NCBI RefSeq assembly: GCF_000971295.1
Contig: NZ_LANJ01000011.1
Coordinates: 310,001-374,000 of the forward strand
DNA: 64,000 nt
Origin: Devosia epidermidihirudinis
Lineage (GTDB): Bacteria > Pseudomonadota > Alphaproteobacteria > Rhizobiales > Devosiaceae
Direction of reading: 5' to 3'
The notes beneath the pieces are model-generated. The model saw only the letters and a program-made list of their open reading frames with translations. It was not told where the DNA came from and did no database searches. The first letter of the stretch is position 1; each line of letters begins with the position of its first letter. The translations under genes and the position numbers were made by a program. Of the stretch, positions 27,450-35,353 are shown one piece after another.

Positions 27450-28490
27450 CTACATACACCGACCATTCAGGCTGAAACGAACGCCCGAGGCTTGGTAGTC
27501 CACCTTTCCCTCGCCGTTGAAATAGGCAGGAACAATTCTGCCGGTGAGGCGCGAGCCAAATCCCAAACGTTTCGGAGGCGAAACCTCTGGCCCTCCTCGT
27601 TCAACCCACTCGAAAGAAAAGCCCCCGTTCTGACTGGCAGACCAGCTCAGGCCGACGGTGCCCTTCTCACTCGAAAGTGCGCCGTACTTGAGCGCGTTTG
27701 TGCCCAGCTCATAAAGCGCCAGCGACAGGGCCATGTTCTGTTGTGGCGCCAATACCAGGTCGGGTCCGGTCAGGGAAATTCGCGACCAATCTTCCGCTAT
27801 AGGCGTCAGTGTATCGCGGATAACCCCCGTGACGGTGATGCCATTAAGTCCACCCTCCATTAGCCCCTGGGCGCGTCCCAAAGCCTCGATACGCCTCGAC
27901 ACAGACGAGCGAGCGTCTTCCAGTGATAGAGACGTACGCAGCGTCGAGTTCACCACGGCGGAAGTCACCGCGATGATGTTTTTGACCCTGTGGGCGAGCT
28001 CTCGTTTGAGAACGGCATCGTTCTTTTTGGCGAGCACGGTGCGGGTGGTTTCCACTACCGTGTCCATGATCCCAACGACTGCACCAGAATAGTCCCGAAC
28101 CGGGCTATAGCAGAAAGTAAAGTAGGCCTCCTCCGGCACACCAGAGCGATTAATCTGGAGAGGAAAATCCTCGATGTAGGTGGCTTCCCCTTCGAAAGCT
28201 CGAACGGCTATGGGCCCAATGCTATCCCACGCCTCCGACCAAACCTCCGAGAACGGGCGCCCAAGAGCCCCAGGCTTTTCACCTAGAATCTTGAGAAACG
28301 CGTCATTGTGGAATGTGATGAGGTCCGCTCCCCACATCAGGGCCTTGGGAAACTCAGACTCGACTAGCAATCCCACCAATGTACGAAGGCTCTCCGGCCA
28401 ATGGTTGGGACTTCCTAAATTGGTTTGGCTCCAGTCGAAGTCTCGTATGGCTTGTGCCATGACGGAGTTGCCGAAAGGGAATTGCGTCAT
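27450..28490 (-). CDS. PAS-HWE sensor histidine kinase
   Basis: 346 residues from ATG 28490. A PAS domain covers about 15-160 (FPKALMWGADLITFHNDAFLKILG), then the phospho-acceptor box LKRELAHRVKNIIAV, an N-box ELGTNALKYGALS, the WVERGG motif and GFGSRL. These are the HWE/HisKA_2-type features, except that the usual HEL of the N-box reads YEL. Kinases of this class often feed the PhyR-NepR-EcfG stress pathway. It is probably cytoplasmic (no membrane helix). Open frame continues to 28559 with other possible starts. Confidence 0.87.
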   Translation of the reverse strand: MTQFPFGNSVMAQAIRDFDWSQTNLGSPNHWPESLRTLVGLLVESEFPKALMWGADLITFHNDAFLKILGEKPGALGRPFSEVWSEAWDSIGPIAVRAFEGEATYIEDFPLQINRSGVPEEAYFTFCYSPVRDYSGAVVGIMDTVVETTRTVLAKKNDAVLKRELAHRVKNIIAVTSAVVNSTLRTSLSLEDARSSVSRRIEALGRAQGLMEGGLNGITVTGVIRDTLTPIAEDWSRISLTGPDLVLAPQQNMALSLALYELGTNALKYGALSSEKGTVGLSWSASQNGGFSFEWVERGGPEVSPPKRLGFGSRLTGRIVPAYFNGEGKVDYQASGVRFSLNGRCM

Positions 28491-28668
28491 GAACCGACTC
28501 GTACTCAGACACAGGTCTGCAATGAGAACAGCTACCATGATGGCATCGCAACAGGGCACGGTTATTTTTGCCGTTACAGGCGTCGGTCAATCTAAGTAGC
28601 GCGGAAGCGGTCTCAGCTTTGTTGCTCTGATGCGACCCAACCCAGGTGGATACGTGCGGGATTTTACT

Positions 28669-28693
28669 GGAACCAATACCATCCCTCACCGTT
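28669..28693 (+). promoter_or_regulatory. Sigma EcfG-type promoter
   Basis: GGAAC (28669-28673), a 16-nt spacer, CGTT (28690-28693). It drives the short terminated unit and, on read-through, the DUF982 gene. Confidence 0.7.
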
Positions 28694-28700
28694 TTGCGGT

Positions 28701-28776
28701 TCTGTTGCTGCTCGCGCAGGACAGCCCACTCACTCCAGAGTCTCCTACTGCCTCGCTTCGGCGGGGCTTTTCTTTA
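28701..28776 (+). ncRNA. Candidate second stress-induced small RNA or leader
   Basis: About 75 nt between the EcfG promoter and the terminator GCCTCGC-TTCG-GCGGGGC (28750-28767), followed by TTTTCTTT. The single-stranded part carries CTCC twice (CACTCCAG, GTCTCCT), the anti-Shine-Dalgarno type of motif seen in alphaproteobacterial sRNAs. No start codon with a ribosome site lies inside. It could also be an attenuated 5' leader of the DUF982 gene. Confidence 0.42.
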
Positions 28777-28863
28777 AGCAACCTGACTTGACGGGCTGGA
28801 GGGCGCTTCCCATCTCCCCGAAGCGGAAATCCGCATCGCTTGTTCAGACCATCGGAGGAAGTG

Positions 28864-29181
28864 ATGGGACATAGACCCTTCAAGAACCCATTTTTTTTGA
28901 CGCTCAATGCCACCGGCAACTTTCAGGCAAGAAGTGCCTGGGAGGCGTTAGAGTACCTGGATGTGCATTGGCCCGCTGAGCGCACGGCGCACTACCGCAG
29001 GGCGCGGTTCCTTTGCCAGGAAGCCATTGATGGAGGGATTGGGGCTGAGATTGCCCGCGGTGCAGTTGAAGACGCTGCCCGACGTGCTAATATCTTGGAA
29101 CAAGGCTGGAGGCCCAATTCAGACGGCAGCCGGAGCGTTTTTCGGACCATCCGACAGGATCAGCCCCAATACGCCCTGTAG
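28864..29181 (+). CDS. DUF982 domain protein
   Basis: 105 residues. SAWEALEYLDVHWPAERTAHYRRARFLCQEAIDGG...ARGAVEDAARRANI fits the DUF982 family (W-E-L-WP...Y..A...C..A..G). This family is almost limited to Rhizobiales, with unknown function. GGAGGAAGTG precedes ATG 28864. A terminator follows at 29240. Confidence 0.82.
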   Translation: MGHRPFKNPFFLTLNATGNFQARSAWEALEYLDVHWPAERTAHYRRARFLCQEAIDGGIGAEIARGAVEDAARRANILEQGWRPNSDGSRSVFRTIRQDQPQYAL

Positions 29182-29239
29182 CGGAATGAAATAGGCTCAA
29201 AAAAGAAGGCCGGATCTCTTAAACACCCGTGCATGACCT

Positions 29240-29265
29240 GCCCCGCTATTGCGGGGCTTTTGTTT
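29240..29265 (+). terminator. Intrinsic terminator of the DUF982 gene
   Basis: GCCCCGC-TATT-GCGGGGC followed by TTTTGTTT. Confidence 0.85.
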
Positions 29266-29353
29266 GGATTTCTACTCTCAGATCCAGCAGGCGTTGCAGA
29301 GCTTGAAACTCGCATTGGCTGTGCCTAGTCCTATTTACGAGGGAGCTTCTGAC

Positions 29354-29572
29354 ATGACACGCAGTCAGCTGGTGCAAGAGGTCGAAATCACAGATCAAGG
29401 CAGAACCTTCAAGTCCGCGTTTTATGTCGAACACGGCATGATTCATGCGAACCTTGCTGGCAAGATGGTGACTCTTCCCTGCCCCAATGATGACGCGGCG
29501 GGCGTAGTCCGGGCTTTGCTGACGGAACAGGTCTTAAGTCAGTCCATCAGTCGGAAGGACGATGCCTTTTAG
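29354..29572 (+). CDS. Small conserved protein, paralogue of the gene at 24023
   Basis: 72 residues from ATG 29354 with GAGGGAG upstream. The shared core QEVEITDQGRTFKSAFYVEH and VRALL aligns with the 24023 product. No known domain. It is the last chromosomal gene before the prophage late region. Confidence 0.65.
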   Translation: MTRSQLVQEVEITDQGRTFKSAFYVEHGMIHANLAGKMVTLPCPNDDAAGVVRALLTEQVLSQSISRKDDAF

Positions 29573-29599
29573 ACACCTGAGATTCCGTCCCGACTTGAA

Positions 29600-29809
29600 C
29601 TAGTGTTCACGATCAAATTCGCGAAGTCGACGGCTGGCTATTTGGCTCTCAAGCCACATCTTGCGCACGGTGAGGCCGAGCACGACCAGGCCAAGTACCC
29701 CAACCATCAATTGATTTGCTCCAGTGGCAGCATCCACCACCGTTGACCACCATGGGAACGTTGCGCCCGCGGTGCCTGTGACGGTTCCAAATGCATTTTC
29801 TTTGTTCAT
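29600..29809 (-). CDS. Small phage membrane protein next to the holin
   Basis: 69 residues with one membrane helix (ANQLMVGVLGLVVLGLTV) and a charged C-terminus (ASRRLREFDREH). Its place at the end of the lysis cluster suggests a second holin/antiholin or spanin-like part, but no motif proves it. Confidence 0.55.
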   Translation of the reverse strand: MNKENAFGTVTGTAGATFPWWSTVVDAATGANQLMVGVLGLVVLGLTVRKMWLESQIASRRLREFDREH

Positions 29810-29837
29810 GTGTGCCCCTGCACGTTGGAGAAAGACG

Positions 29838-29853
29838 AGCGGCCTTCGCCGCC
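29838..29853 (-). terminator. Weak terminator after the holin-like gene
   Basis: GCGGC / GCCGC arms with a 4-nt loop; on the minus strand TCGTCTTTCT follows. Confidence 0.35.
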
Positions 29854-29858
29854 CGGTG

Positions 29859-30203
29859 TTACTTGCCGGTCAGGCGTTCCCAGAGCGTGCGCGGCGGGCG
29901 GAGCTTGGCAATCGCCTCGGCTTCTGCGGCGCCCGTGCGTGAGAGAGCGATGCGCTTACCATCACTGGTCACAACCTGCGGCTTGAACGTGCTGAGCGCG
30001 GACCAGACGTAGCCCCAGAGCATTGCACCCAACGGCACCAGCGCGCCGAGCGTGATCTGTTCCCAGTTATTCCCCAGGATCGACAGAACCGCCTCCTGGG
30101 TGGCGGGTGGCAGGTTATTCCATGCCGTGAGCCCTGCCCCGATGAGGCCGCCGATTTCGAGGATGCGGCGGGCCAGCCAGCCGATGATGACGTTTTGGAA
30201 CAT
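29859..30203 (-). CDS. Holin-like phage membrane protein
   Basis: 114 residues from ATG 30203 (AGGAGG). An N-terminal amphipathic segment (IIGWLARRILEIGGLIGAGLTAW) and a second membrane helix (ITLGALVPLGAMLWGYVW) are followed by a basic cytoplasmic tail of about 45 residues. This size and layout fit a holin that would pierce the membrane to release the endolysin encoded just upstream. Confidence 0.65.
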   Translation of the reverse strand: MFQNVIIGWLARRILEIGGLIGAGLTAWNNLPPATQEAVLSILGNNWEQITLGALVPLGAMLWGYVWSALSTFKPQVVTSDGKRIALSRTGAAEAEAIAKLRPPRTLWERLTGK

Positions 30204-30325
30204 AGTACGGCGCCTCCTTAGCGCGCATGGAAAAGGCCACCGCATGGATGGCCTTGTCGGTCGAAAGCTCGTGAGTAATAATTCCCGTCACACCACATTC
30301 GATTGGCGTTGCTCGGGGGGGCATC

Positions 30326-30619
30326 GTGTTCGAAGAGACCATTGCGACCGCGATCCGCACACGGAAGATAGTCAAGTTCACCTATGAGGGGGTGCCGTGC
30401 ACGGCCCACCCGTACATCTTGGGCAAGGCCGAGGATGGCGGCTTGGCGCTAATCGCTTGGGAAGCCTCAGCTGGCCCTTTGAACCAAGCACCTGGCTGGC
30501 GACAATACCGGCTTGAAGGGATGAGAAACCTTTTGATCGGACCGCACAATTTCATGGTCGCCCAAGCGGATCTTTCAGCAAGCCAGGAAGATATCGTCGA
30601 GGTCATCGCCTTGGTCTGA
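30326..30619 (+). CDS. Small WYL-like protein (moron)
   Basis: 97 residues from GTG 30326. IATAIRTRKIVKFTYEGVPCTAHPYILGK...WRQYRLEGMRNLLIG follows the pattern of WYL sensor domains, without the helix-turn-helix that usually accompanies them. It is on the opposite strand between the holin-like gene and endolysin. It may bind a ligand or nucleic acid; function unknown. Confidence 0.6.
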   Translation: MFEETIATAIRTRKIVKFTYEGVPCTAHPYILGKAEDGGLALIAWEASAGPLNQAPGWRQYRLEGMRNLLIGPHNFMVAQADLSASQEDIVEVIALV

Positions 30620-30627
30620 ATTTGACG

Positions 30628-31302
30628 TCAGAACCGCACTCGAGTGGACAAGAAAAAGGCCGCTGCGAGAGCGGCCAGGATGATGATGGTGATGAAGATG
30701 GCTCGACATGGTGGCGCGGGCCGTGCTGCCGCCGTTGTACCGCTCTGGTCCGGGGCCACATGACCGGCCTTGACCTCAGTCAGCATTGCCTCGACGGCGT
30801 CGGGTTTCACCAGCGCCTTGTTGAGCTTGTCGCCGGCATAGTAGGTTTCGCCGCGCGCCACCTGACGATGTGCGCCTTTGACATCAGCCAGCACCGGAAA
30901 CGAGGCCCATTCACGGGCGAGGCCCAGACCGAAGGCATTGCGACCGATCGTGCCAGCCATGAACCCCTCAAAGCCCCTGCGCTTGAGCAGCGCGAGCCCG
31001 AGGCGGTCTTGCAGCGCCGGGGTGAACACCTCCCCGCCCGTCAGGCCCAGAGACAGCTTGAGGTCTTTCAGCGTGGCGTTCATGAACTGGTAGGCGCCAG
31101 CCGCAGACGACTTGAAGGCCCTGGTCCAGCCCGGCCCCGCCGCAATGATCTGATCAACGGTCATGGACGTGATGGGCCTGGGCAGCCTGCCTTCGTTGTG
31201 ACCGTAGATCGTTGTGTAGGCGGAAGTATCATTGCGGCCGGTCTCCGTCACGCGGATGAAGGCGAGCAAAATCGCCGCGCCGTTGGGCACGTTGTCAGCC
31301 AT
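30628..31302 (-). CDS. Phage endolysin with C-terminal membrane anchor
   Basis: 224 residues from ATG 31302 (AGGAGG). Residues 10-150 resemble the lambda R-type/GH104 lysozymes: LLAFIRVTETGRN with the catalytic Glu, SSAAGAYQFMNATLKDL, and LQDRLGLALLKRRG. It would cleave the peptidoglycan glycan chain. The last 25 residues form a membrane helix (IFITIIILAALAAAFFLSTR), which is unusual, since signal-arrest anchors of endolysins are normally N-terminal. Confidence 0.82.
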   Translation of the reverse strand: MADNVPNGAAILLAFIRVTETGRNDTSAYTTIYGHNEGRLPRPITSMTVDQIIAAGPGWTRAFKSSAAGAYQFMNATLKDLKLSLGLTGGEVFTPALQDRLGLALLKRRGFEGFMAGTIGRNAFGLGLAREWASFPVLADVKGAHRQVARGETYYAGDKLNKALVKPDAVEAMLTEVKAGHVAPDQSGTTAAARPAPPCRAIFITIIILAALAAAFFLSTRVRF

Positions 31303-31408
31303 GTTGGCCTCCTGTGGTTGATAAGAATTCGCGTAAATTTGAAACGTTGCGCCGCACGCAGCATCAATAATAATGGCGCACACCAGTGCGGGGCTCGCGG
31401 AGGACGAA

Positions 31409-31633
31409 ATGGAAGCAAATTACCGTCCCAATCCGCTCTATCAGCGGGTGTGTGACCAACTTGAACAGGCCCTCGCAATTCTCGCGAATGACCCCGCCGC
31501 CGATCCCCTAAGGCAATTGGTCAGCGACGCGATCGATGAGGCGACGTGGCTCACTTATCTAAAACCAAGTCGCCCCCGAGCGCTGCGATTGGTGCTTCTT
31601 GGGAATAAGAATTGTGAGCGGCATGCCCGGTAA
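31409..31633 (+). CDS. Small hypothetical protein (moron)
   Basis: 74 residues with a strong ribosome site (GGAGGACGAA-ATG). Helical, soluble: YQRVCDQLEQALAILANDPAADPLRQLVSDAIDEATWL. No known family. It is on the plus strand, divergent from the endolysin. Confidence 0.6.
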   Translation: MEANYRPNPLYQRVCDQLEQALAILANDPAADPLRQLVSDAIDEATWLTYLKPSRPRALRLVLLGNKNCERHAR

Positions 31634-31904
31634 CTGAGACCTTGCGAGGGTGACACCTCGTGCGTGATCGGCTAGCCTCCTTTTGCAGCCCGGTGTCGGA
31701 CGAAGATCTTGTTCGAAGCTGGGGGGCCGTCGGGCTGCAGCCGCCACAGACGCTACAGGCAGTGGGCCCATCCCCCCTCGTGCTAAGGCACCTCACCCAG
31801 AGGTTGGGCAAAGTTGGTCTCGGCCATGATGGCCTCCTCATCTGTAGTTAACGTTGTCGATTTGATGTGCTGGACGATCCAGCCTGACCGTCCGACATTT
31901 GGGC

Positions 31905-32180
31905 ATGGACAACAACGTACATCGTGAAGCCCAGAGCCAAAGGTCAAACCTGTTCGCGTTTAGACGCTTGAAGTGGGCGGGGCCGCCGCGTCGCTTTAGT
32001 CTAGAACAAGCGCTTAAGGTCCAGCGCGCCCGGGCATCACGTCGGATTGCGGACGCGCAAGCGCAACCACCAGTTCATGACCTTAGCCGGCGGCGGCGCC
32101 AAGAAGCATGGCTGAACCTGTTGGCCTGGTCGGCTGCTGCGTTCGCGATTGGCGCGCTGGTGGTTGCTATCGCGGCCTAG
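31905..32180 (+). CDS. Possible small membrane-anchored protein
   Basis: 91 residues, Arg/Gln-rich N-terminus and one C-terminal membrane helix (LNLLAWSAAAFAIGALVVAIA). There is no good ribosome site at ATG 31905. It lies in a 600-bp stretch of small plus-strand frames between endolysin and fibre genes. Confidence 0.4.
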   Translation: MDNNVHREAQSQRSNLFAFRRLKWAGPPRRFSLEQALKVQRARASRRIADAQAQPPVHDLSRRRRQEAWLNLLAWSAAAFAIGALVVAIAA

Positions 32181-32219
32181 TTGTTGTCGTCTGTCAGGGA
32201 CTCGGCGTAGGGCTGGCGA

Positions 32220-32462
32220 ATGACCACCACGCCCCTATCTCCCGAAGCCGTCGCCATCCTCAGATCGCTGATCAATAATCCGCATCACGTCGAGGACAGC
32301 TCCGCGTTGCGCGAGCTGCTGGATCGGAGATATGCGATGGGCGTGGCGAAGGTGCATGCCACCACGTCTGGCGACATCTATCTGGCAAAGCTTGCCGCGC
32401 AGACTACGCCTGAGCCGTTGGCGGCACCGGCCAAACCGGATTTGACGGGTCAGCCGTGGTGA
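32220..32462 (+). CDS. Small hypothetical phage-region protein
   Basis: 80 residues, starting MTTTPLSPEAVAILRSLINN. Its end overlaps the convergent fibre-chaperone gene by 59 bp. Helical, soluble; no known family. Confidence 0.45.
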   Translation: MTTTPLSPEAVAILRSLINNPHHVEDSSALRELLDRRYAMGVAKVHATTSGDIYLAKLAAQTTPEPLAAPAKPDLTGQPW

Positions 32463-32793
32463 CTGGGAGATCGCGTAGCGCTTGGCGGTAGGCGAGCACT
32501 GCTAGGTAATCGGTGGCGCTCAACGTGGTTGTCAGTTCAAGCGCCAACTCCTCCGCATGCCGCTCAACTAGCGGACGAGTAACTTGGAACAGCCGGTCAC
32601 GCTCAGCACGAAGTGCAGCCCATGCGGCCTCAAGGACCTGTTCTTCGCTCAACCCCGGATGAGATACGTCTGGTAACCCATCCTTTATTGGCACAGTTTT
32701 CATTGGCGGCTTTAGCCCAAGCGCCTGATAGTGGCGGGGAAAACCCCGGCGCCCGATGCGGCTTTGGTCAATCACTTCTTCTGTGGCGGCCAT
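32404..32793 (-). CDS. Phage tail fibre assembly/chaperone-like protein
   Basis: 129 residues. The C-terminal part ATDYLAVLAYRQALRDLPV resembles the end of tail-fibre assembly proteins (W...YR..LRD.P). It begins 2 bp after the fibre gene, as expected for a fibre chaperone. Confidence 0.6.
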   Translation of the reverse strand: MAATEEVIDQSRIGRRGFPRHYQALGLKPPMKTVPIKDGLPDVSHPGLSEEQVLEAAWAALRAERDRLFQVTRPLVERHAEELALELTTTLSATDYLAVLAYRQALRDLPVTTADPSNPVWPVPPTAQA

Positions 32794-32795
32794 CC

Positions 32796-34205
32796 TCAAT
32801 CCTCTTTGTCGCGCTCGGGCACGAAGCGGCCGTCGCTATCTGTGTTTGTGTCCAAGTCGCTTTTTGCGAAGGCGTCGTTGCGCTCCGCGATAACCACCCA
32901 TGAGATGAGATCGCTGCAATCGGCGTCCTCACAGATTATCTCGAATGACCCACCGGCAATCGGGCCGGGGCGCGTGCGCGCAAAGCCATCCTGATTTTGC
33001 AGGCTGGTGACCACGGCGTTGGTGGTCAGAGCCTCAAACGTGCCGTCTGTCATGTTGCTGTCGGCGTCGATATTGACGACGGCGCGGCCCGCCACCAGCC
33101 TCGCAACGCCGCGATAGATGAGATCGTAGCGCGGCGCTTCCACGAAACCGTGGGCAAGGTCTTTGTTGAAAGGGTCAAGCGGATGATCGATGAGGAAGGT
33201 GCCGGAGCCCTTGGACAGAGTGCCTGGGACGCGTAGCGCGCCAGTGTTCGTAAATTCAAAATAGGTCTGACCCGCAGCAGCTCTAACATTAAAAGAGGCA
33301 ATAACTTCTGTGCCCGTTCGAGCTACAGGGAAGATCGAAAAACCGGTTTGAAGGTTGCCAAGCGAGGAAGAGAAAGCGCCGCCAAACTCTTGACTCCCCG
33401 GCCCACGCGGGGCGAACAGGTCAACAGCACCAATAGCCCCGCTGTACGAACCAGCATACATGTACGCGTTCAGGCCCAGCGTGCCTATCGCCGTATCACC
33501 AGCCTTGTTCACGGCGTTGGCGGCGCTTCGGAGGGCGGCTTGGTCTGCCAATGTGAGCAGGTTGCGACCAAAGGTCGTGGTCGCGAGTGCCGCGATTGCG
33601 GTTAGATCACTGTCGGCAGGCTGATAGTCCCCGGCTGGCTGATAGTCCCCGGCTGGCTGCGCGCCCAACGTAATCAACATCGCTGGCGCATTGGCATCGT
33701 CGAGCAGGGCCCTTGCCGCCGCAGTCACCTTATAGCGGAACGCGGAATTCTCCCCATTAAGCCCAACGCCCCAATCACCGTCCGTGCCGTCCAAGGCATT
33801 TAAGGCGAGCAGAAGCTTCGCACCAATTGCCTCCGCAGAGCCAGCGCCCGTGAGCTTGACCAGCTTGTCCCCACCCGTGCCGTCGAGCCCGGCCAGAGCT
33901 GGCAAAATGCCGACACCATAAAGGCGGATCAGATCCTCAATTGCTGCAAGATAGCCAACGTCATAGGGCGTCCGCTGGATCTCATAGGCCGCGGCTGTCT
34001 GGTTCAATCCCGTAACGGCATAGGCCAGTGTCAGGCTGGTATTGCTGTTCACCGACGCAATACGCACGCCGCTGCCCCGGTGCGTGCCATAAAGGTCTCC
34101 CTTGCGCACCGCACCCAGCCAGGCCGTCCCCTGCCCTGTTACGGCAGTTCCTGCGACCGTCGCGGTTCCTGTGTTGTAGTGGCTCTGGTCGATATCGATG
34201 GCCAT
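32796..34205 (-). CDS. Phage tail fibre/appendage protein
   Basis: 469 residues. A Thr/Gly-rich N-terminal domain (ATVAGTAVTGQGTAWLGAV) probably attaches to the tail, repetitive segments follow, and the C-terminal receptor-like part is rich in beta structure. An exact 18-bp tandem duplication (33619-33654) encodes QPAGDY twice. It is read after a terminator-like hairpin at 34233. Confidence 0.7.
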   Translation of the reverse strand: MAIDIDQSHYNTGTATVAGTAVTGQGTAWLGAVRKGDLYGTHRGSGVRIASVNSNTSLTLAYAVTGLNQTAAAYEIQRTPYDVGYLAAIEDLIRLYGVGILPALAGLDGTGGDKLVKLTGAGSAEAIGAKLLLALNALDGTDGDWGVGLNGENSAFRYKVTAAARALLDDANAPAMLITLGAQPAGDYQPAGDYQPADSDLTAIAALATTTFGRNLLTLADQAALRSAANAVNKAGDTAIGTLGLNAYMYAGSYSGAIGAVDLFAPRGPGSQEFGGAFSSSLGNLQTGFSIFPVARTGTEVIASFNVRAAAGQTYFEFTNTGALRVPGTLSKGSGTFLIDHPLDPFNKDLAHGFVEAPRYDLIYRGVARLVAGRAVVNIDADSNMTDGTFEALTTNAVVTSLQNQDGFARTRPGPIAGGSFEIICEDADCSDLISWVVIAERNDAFAKSDLDTNTDSDGRFVPERDKED

Positions 34206-34222
34206 ATTGTCTCCGTTCGACA

Positions 34223-34251
34223 GGCAAGAAAAAACCCGCTCAAGGCGGGTT
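34223..34251 (-). terminator. Intrinsic terminator inside the tail operon
   Basis: AACCCGC / GCGGGTT with a TCAAG loop; TTTTTCTTG follows on the minus strand. It lies between the 34254 stop and the fibre start. Confidence 0.7.
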
Positions 34252-34253
34252 GC

Positions 34254-34511
34254 TTAGGATGGGGTGCGGGGGGCTGGCTCGGGCAAGTCCACGGTCGCCG
34301 CGTCACCTGGCGAACATCGGTCAAATGCCTGCCCGTTTTTGCTCAACGCGTATGCGATATCCTCCGCCTGCTGCGCGCTCGATCGCTCGAGATCAGCGAT
34401 CCTTGCAGTCGCCTCATCAAGCTCGTGCCTCAGCGCCTTGGCCTGCCCCTCCCAGAATTGCGCCGAGGTGGCGTAGTGCTGAGCCGCGGAAATGGGGGAG
34501 ATTTGGATCAT
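34254..34511 (-). CDS. Small coiled-coil phage protein
   Basis: 85 residues with a heptad-rich middle (AKALRHELDEATARIADLERSSAQQAEDI). ATGA overlap with the upstream gene. Probably a minor tail or fibre-linked part. Confidence 0.6.
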   Translation of the reverse strand: MIQISPISAAQHYATSAQFWEGQAKALRHELDEATARIADLERSSAQQAEDIAYALSKNGQAFDRCSPGDAATVDLPEPAPRTPS

Positions 34512-35353
34512 CGCGAAGCCTTGTACCGTCCAGGGTGGATTTCAAATTCGCAGGCGTAAACTGACGTGTAGTCGACGGGGTAGACCGCGCAGGAGCCAGC
34601 CGAGTTAGACGCCCAAGGCGCTCGGCGGTTGAGGTTGATATCGCCACCTAGAGACTGCATCAGGACTGCGGGTATCCCATAGCGGCCAGGGCTGTTTGAA
34701 TATTGGTTGCCCCACGTCGGGGTGGAACTCGTGAACCATCCATACTGGTTGCCAGCGCTCTCGCCCCATCCAAACTTTTGACCGCCATTCGTCACGGACT
34801 GGAACCGCCGCAGATAAACAGAAGTCCCCCGCAGCACGATGTCGAAGTGCCGAGCCAGTGGCGGGAAGTATTCGCAGGGACATGAGCCTCCAGGAAGCCC
34901 GACCCAGTCGCCCTCTTTGAACATGACCAGCGGTGGAGACTGCTGCATGAATACTGGCGGCACCACTGTCCTTGTCATCTTGGCGCGGACGTCGACATAG
35001 TCGGTTCCAGCTGGGACGGTGCCTATCAGTTCTTCCGGCAGATTTCGCAGTATCGGACCAGAGAGAGCCCAGTTGTTGGCTGGATAGATTTCCGGGCTGG
35101 TGTTGACCTCATCTGGCCCCCACTCTTGCGGCATGAGCGCCGACCAGCTTTCGCAGTATGGGCCAGCGCTGCCGTAGGTGCGCTGCAGGTATGCCGGACT
35201 ACTGAGCAGGTTCGGGAATGAGACGTTCCGCGAAATGGATAGCTTGGAGCTATCAGGCAGCAACTGGATGGACGGCCGATCGCTGTCAAACGAGATGTCA
35301 TCATTTTTGATGACCTGGATACGGCCATTGTCGGCATAGAAGGCATCGACCAT
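34508..35353 (-). CDS. Phage tail-associated hypothetical protein
   Basis: 281 residues, rich in aromatic and Pro/Gly residues, beta-type, without signal peptide. It has five Cys, including GGSCPCEYF. It overlaps the neighbouring genes by 1-4 bases on both sides, so it belongs to the tail-tip operon. No family recognised. Confidence 0.65.
   Translation of the reverse strand: MVDAFYADNGRIQVIKNDDISFDSDRPSIQLLPDSSKLSISRNVSFPNLLSSPAYLQRTYGSAGPYCESWSALMPQEWGPDEVNTSPEIYPANNWALSGPILRNLPEELIGTVPAGTDYVDVRAKMTRTVVPPVFMQQSPPLVMFKEGDWVGLPGGSCPCEYFPPLARHFDIVLRGTSVYLRRFQSVTNGGQKFGWGESAGNQYGWFTSSTPTWGNQYSNSPGRYGIPAVLMQSLGGDINLNRRAPWASNSAGSCAVYPVDYTSVYACEFEIHPGRYKASR

Larger units (their letters stand above)
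28491..28863. other. 373-bp region with a stress promoter and short transcript
   Basis: Separates the divergent kinase and DUF982 genes. It contains the EcfG-type promoter at 28669 and the short unit ending at 28776; I see no protein gene. Confidence 0.6.

Noticed and set aside
30652..30676. GGCCGCT / AGCGGCC hairpin followed by a T-run on the minus strand
   Set aside because: Lies inside the last codons of the endolysin gene and is explained by its Ala/Phe-rich membrane helix; a terminator role is not needed.
31784..31840. AGGAGG plus ATG at 31827 on the minus strand
   Set aside because: The frame has only 14 codons (MAETNFAQPLGEVP then TAG). Perhaps a remnant; not enough for a gene. The longer frames over 31551-31841 have no support.
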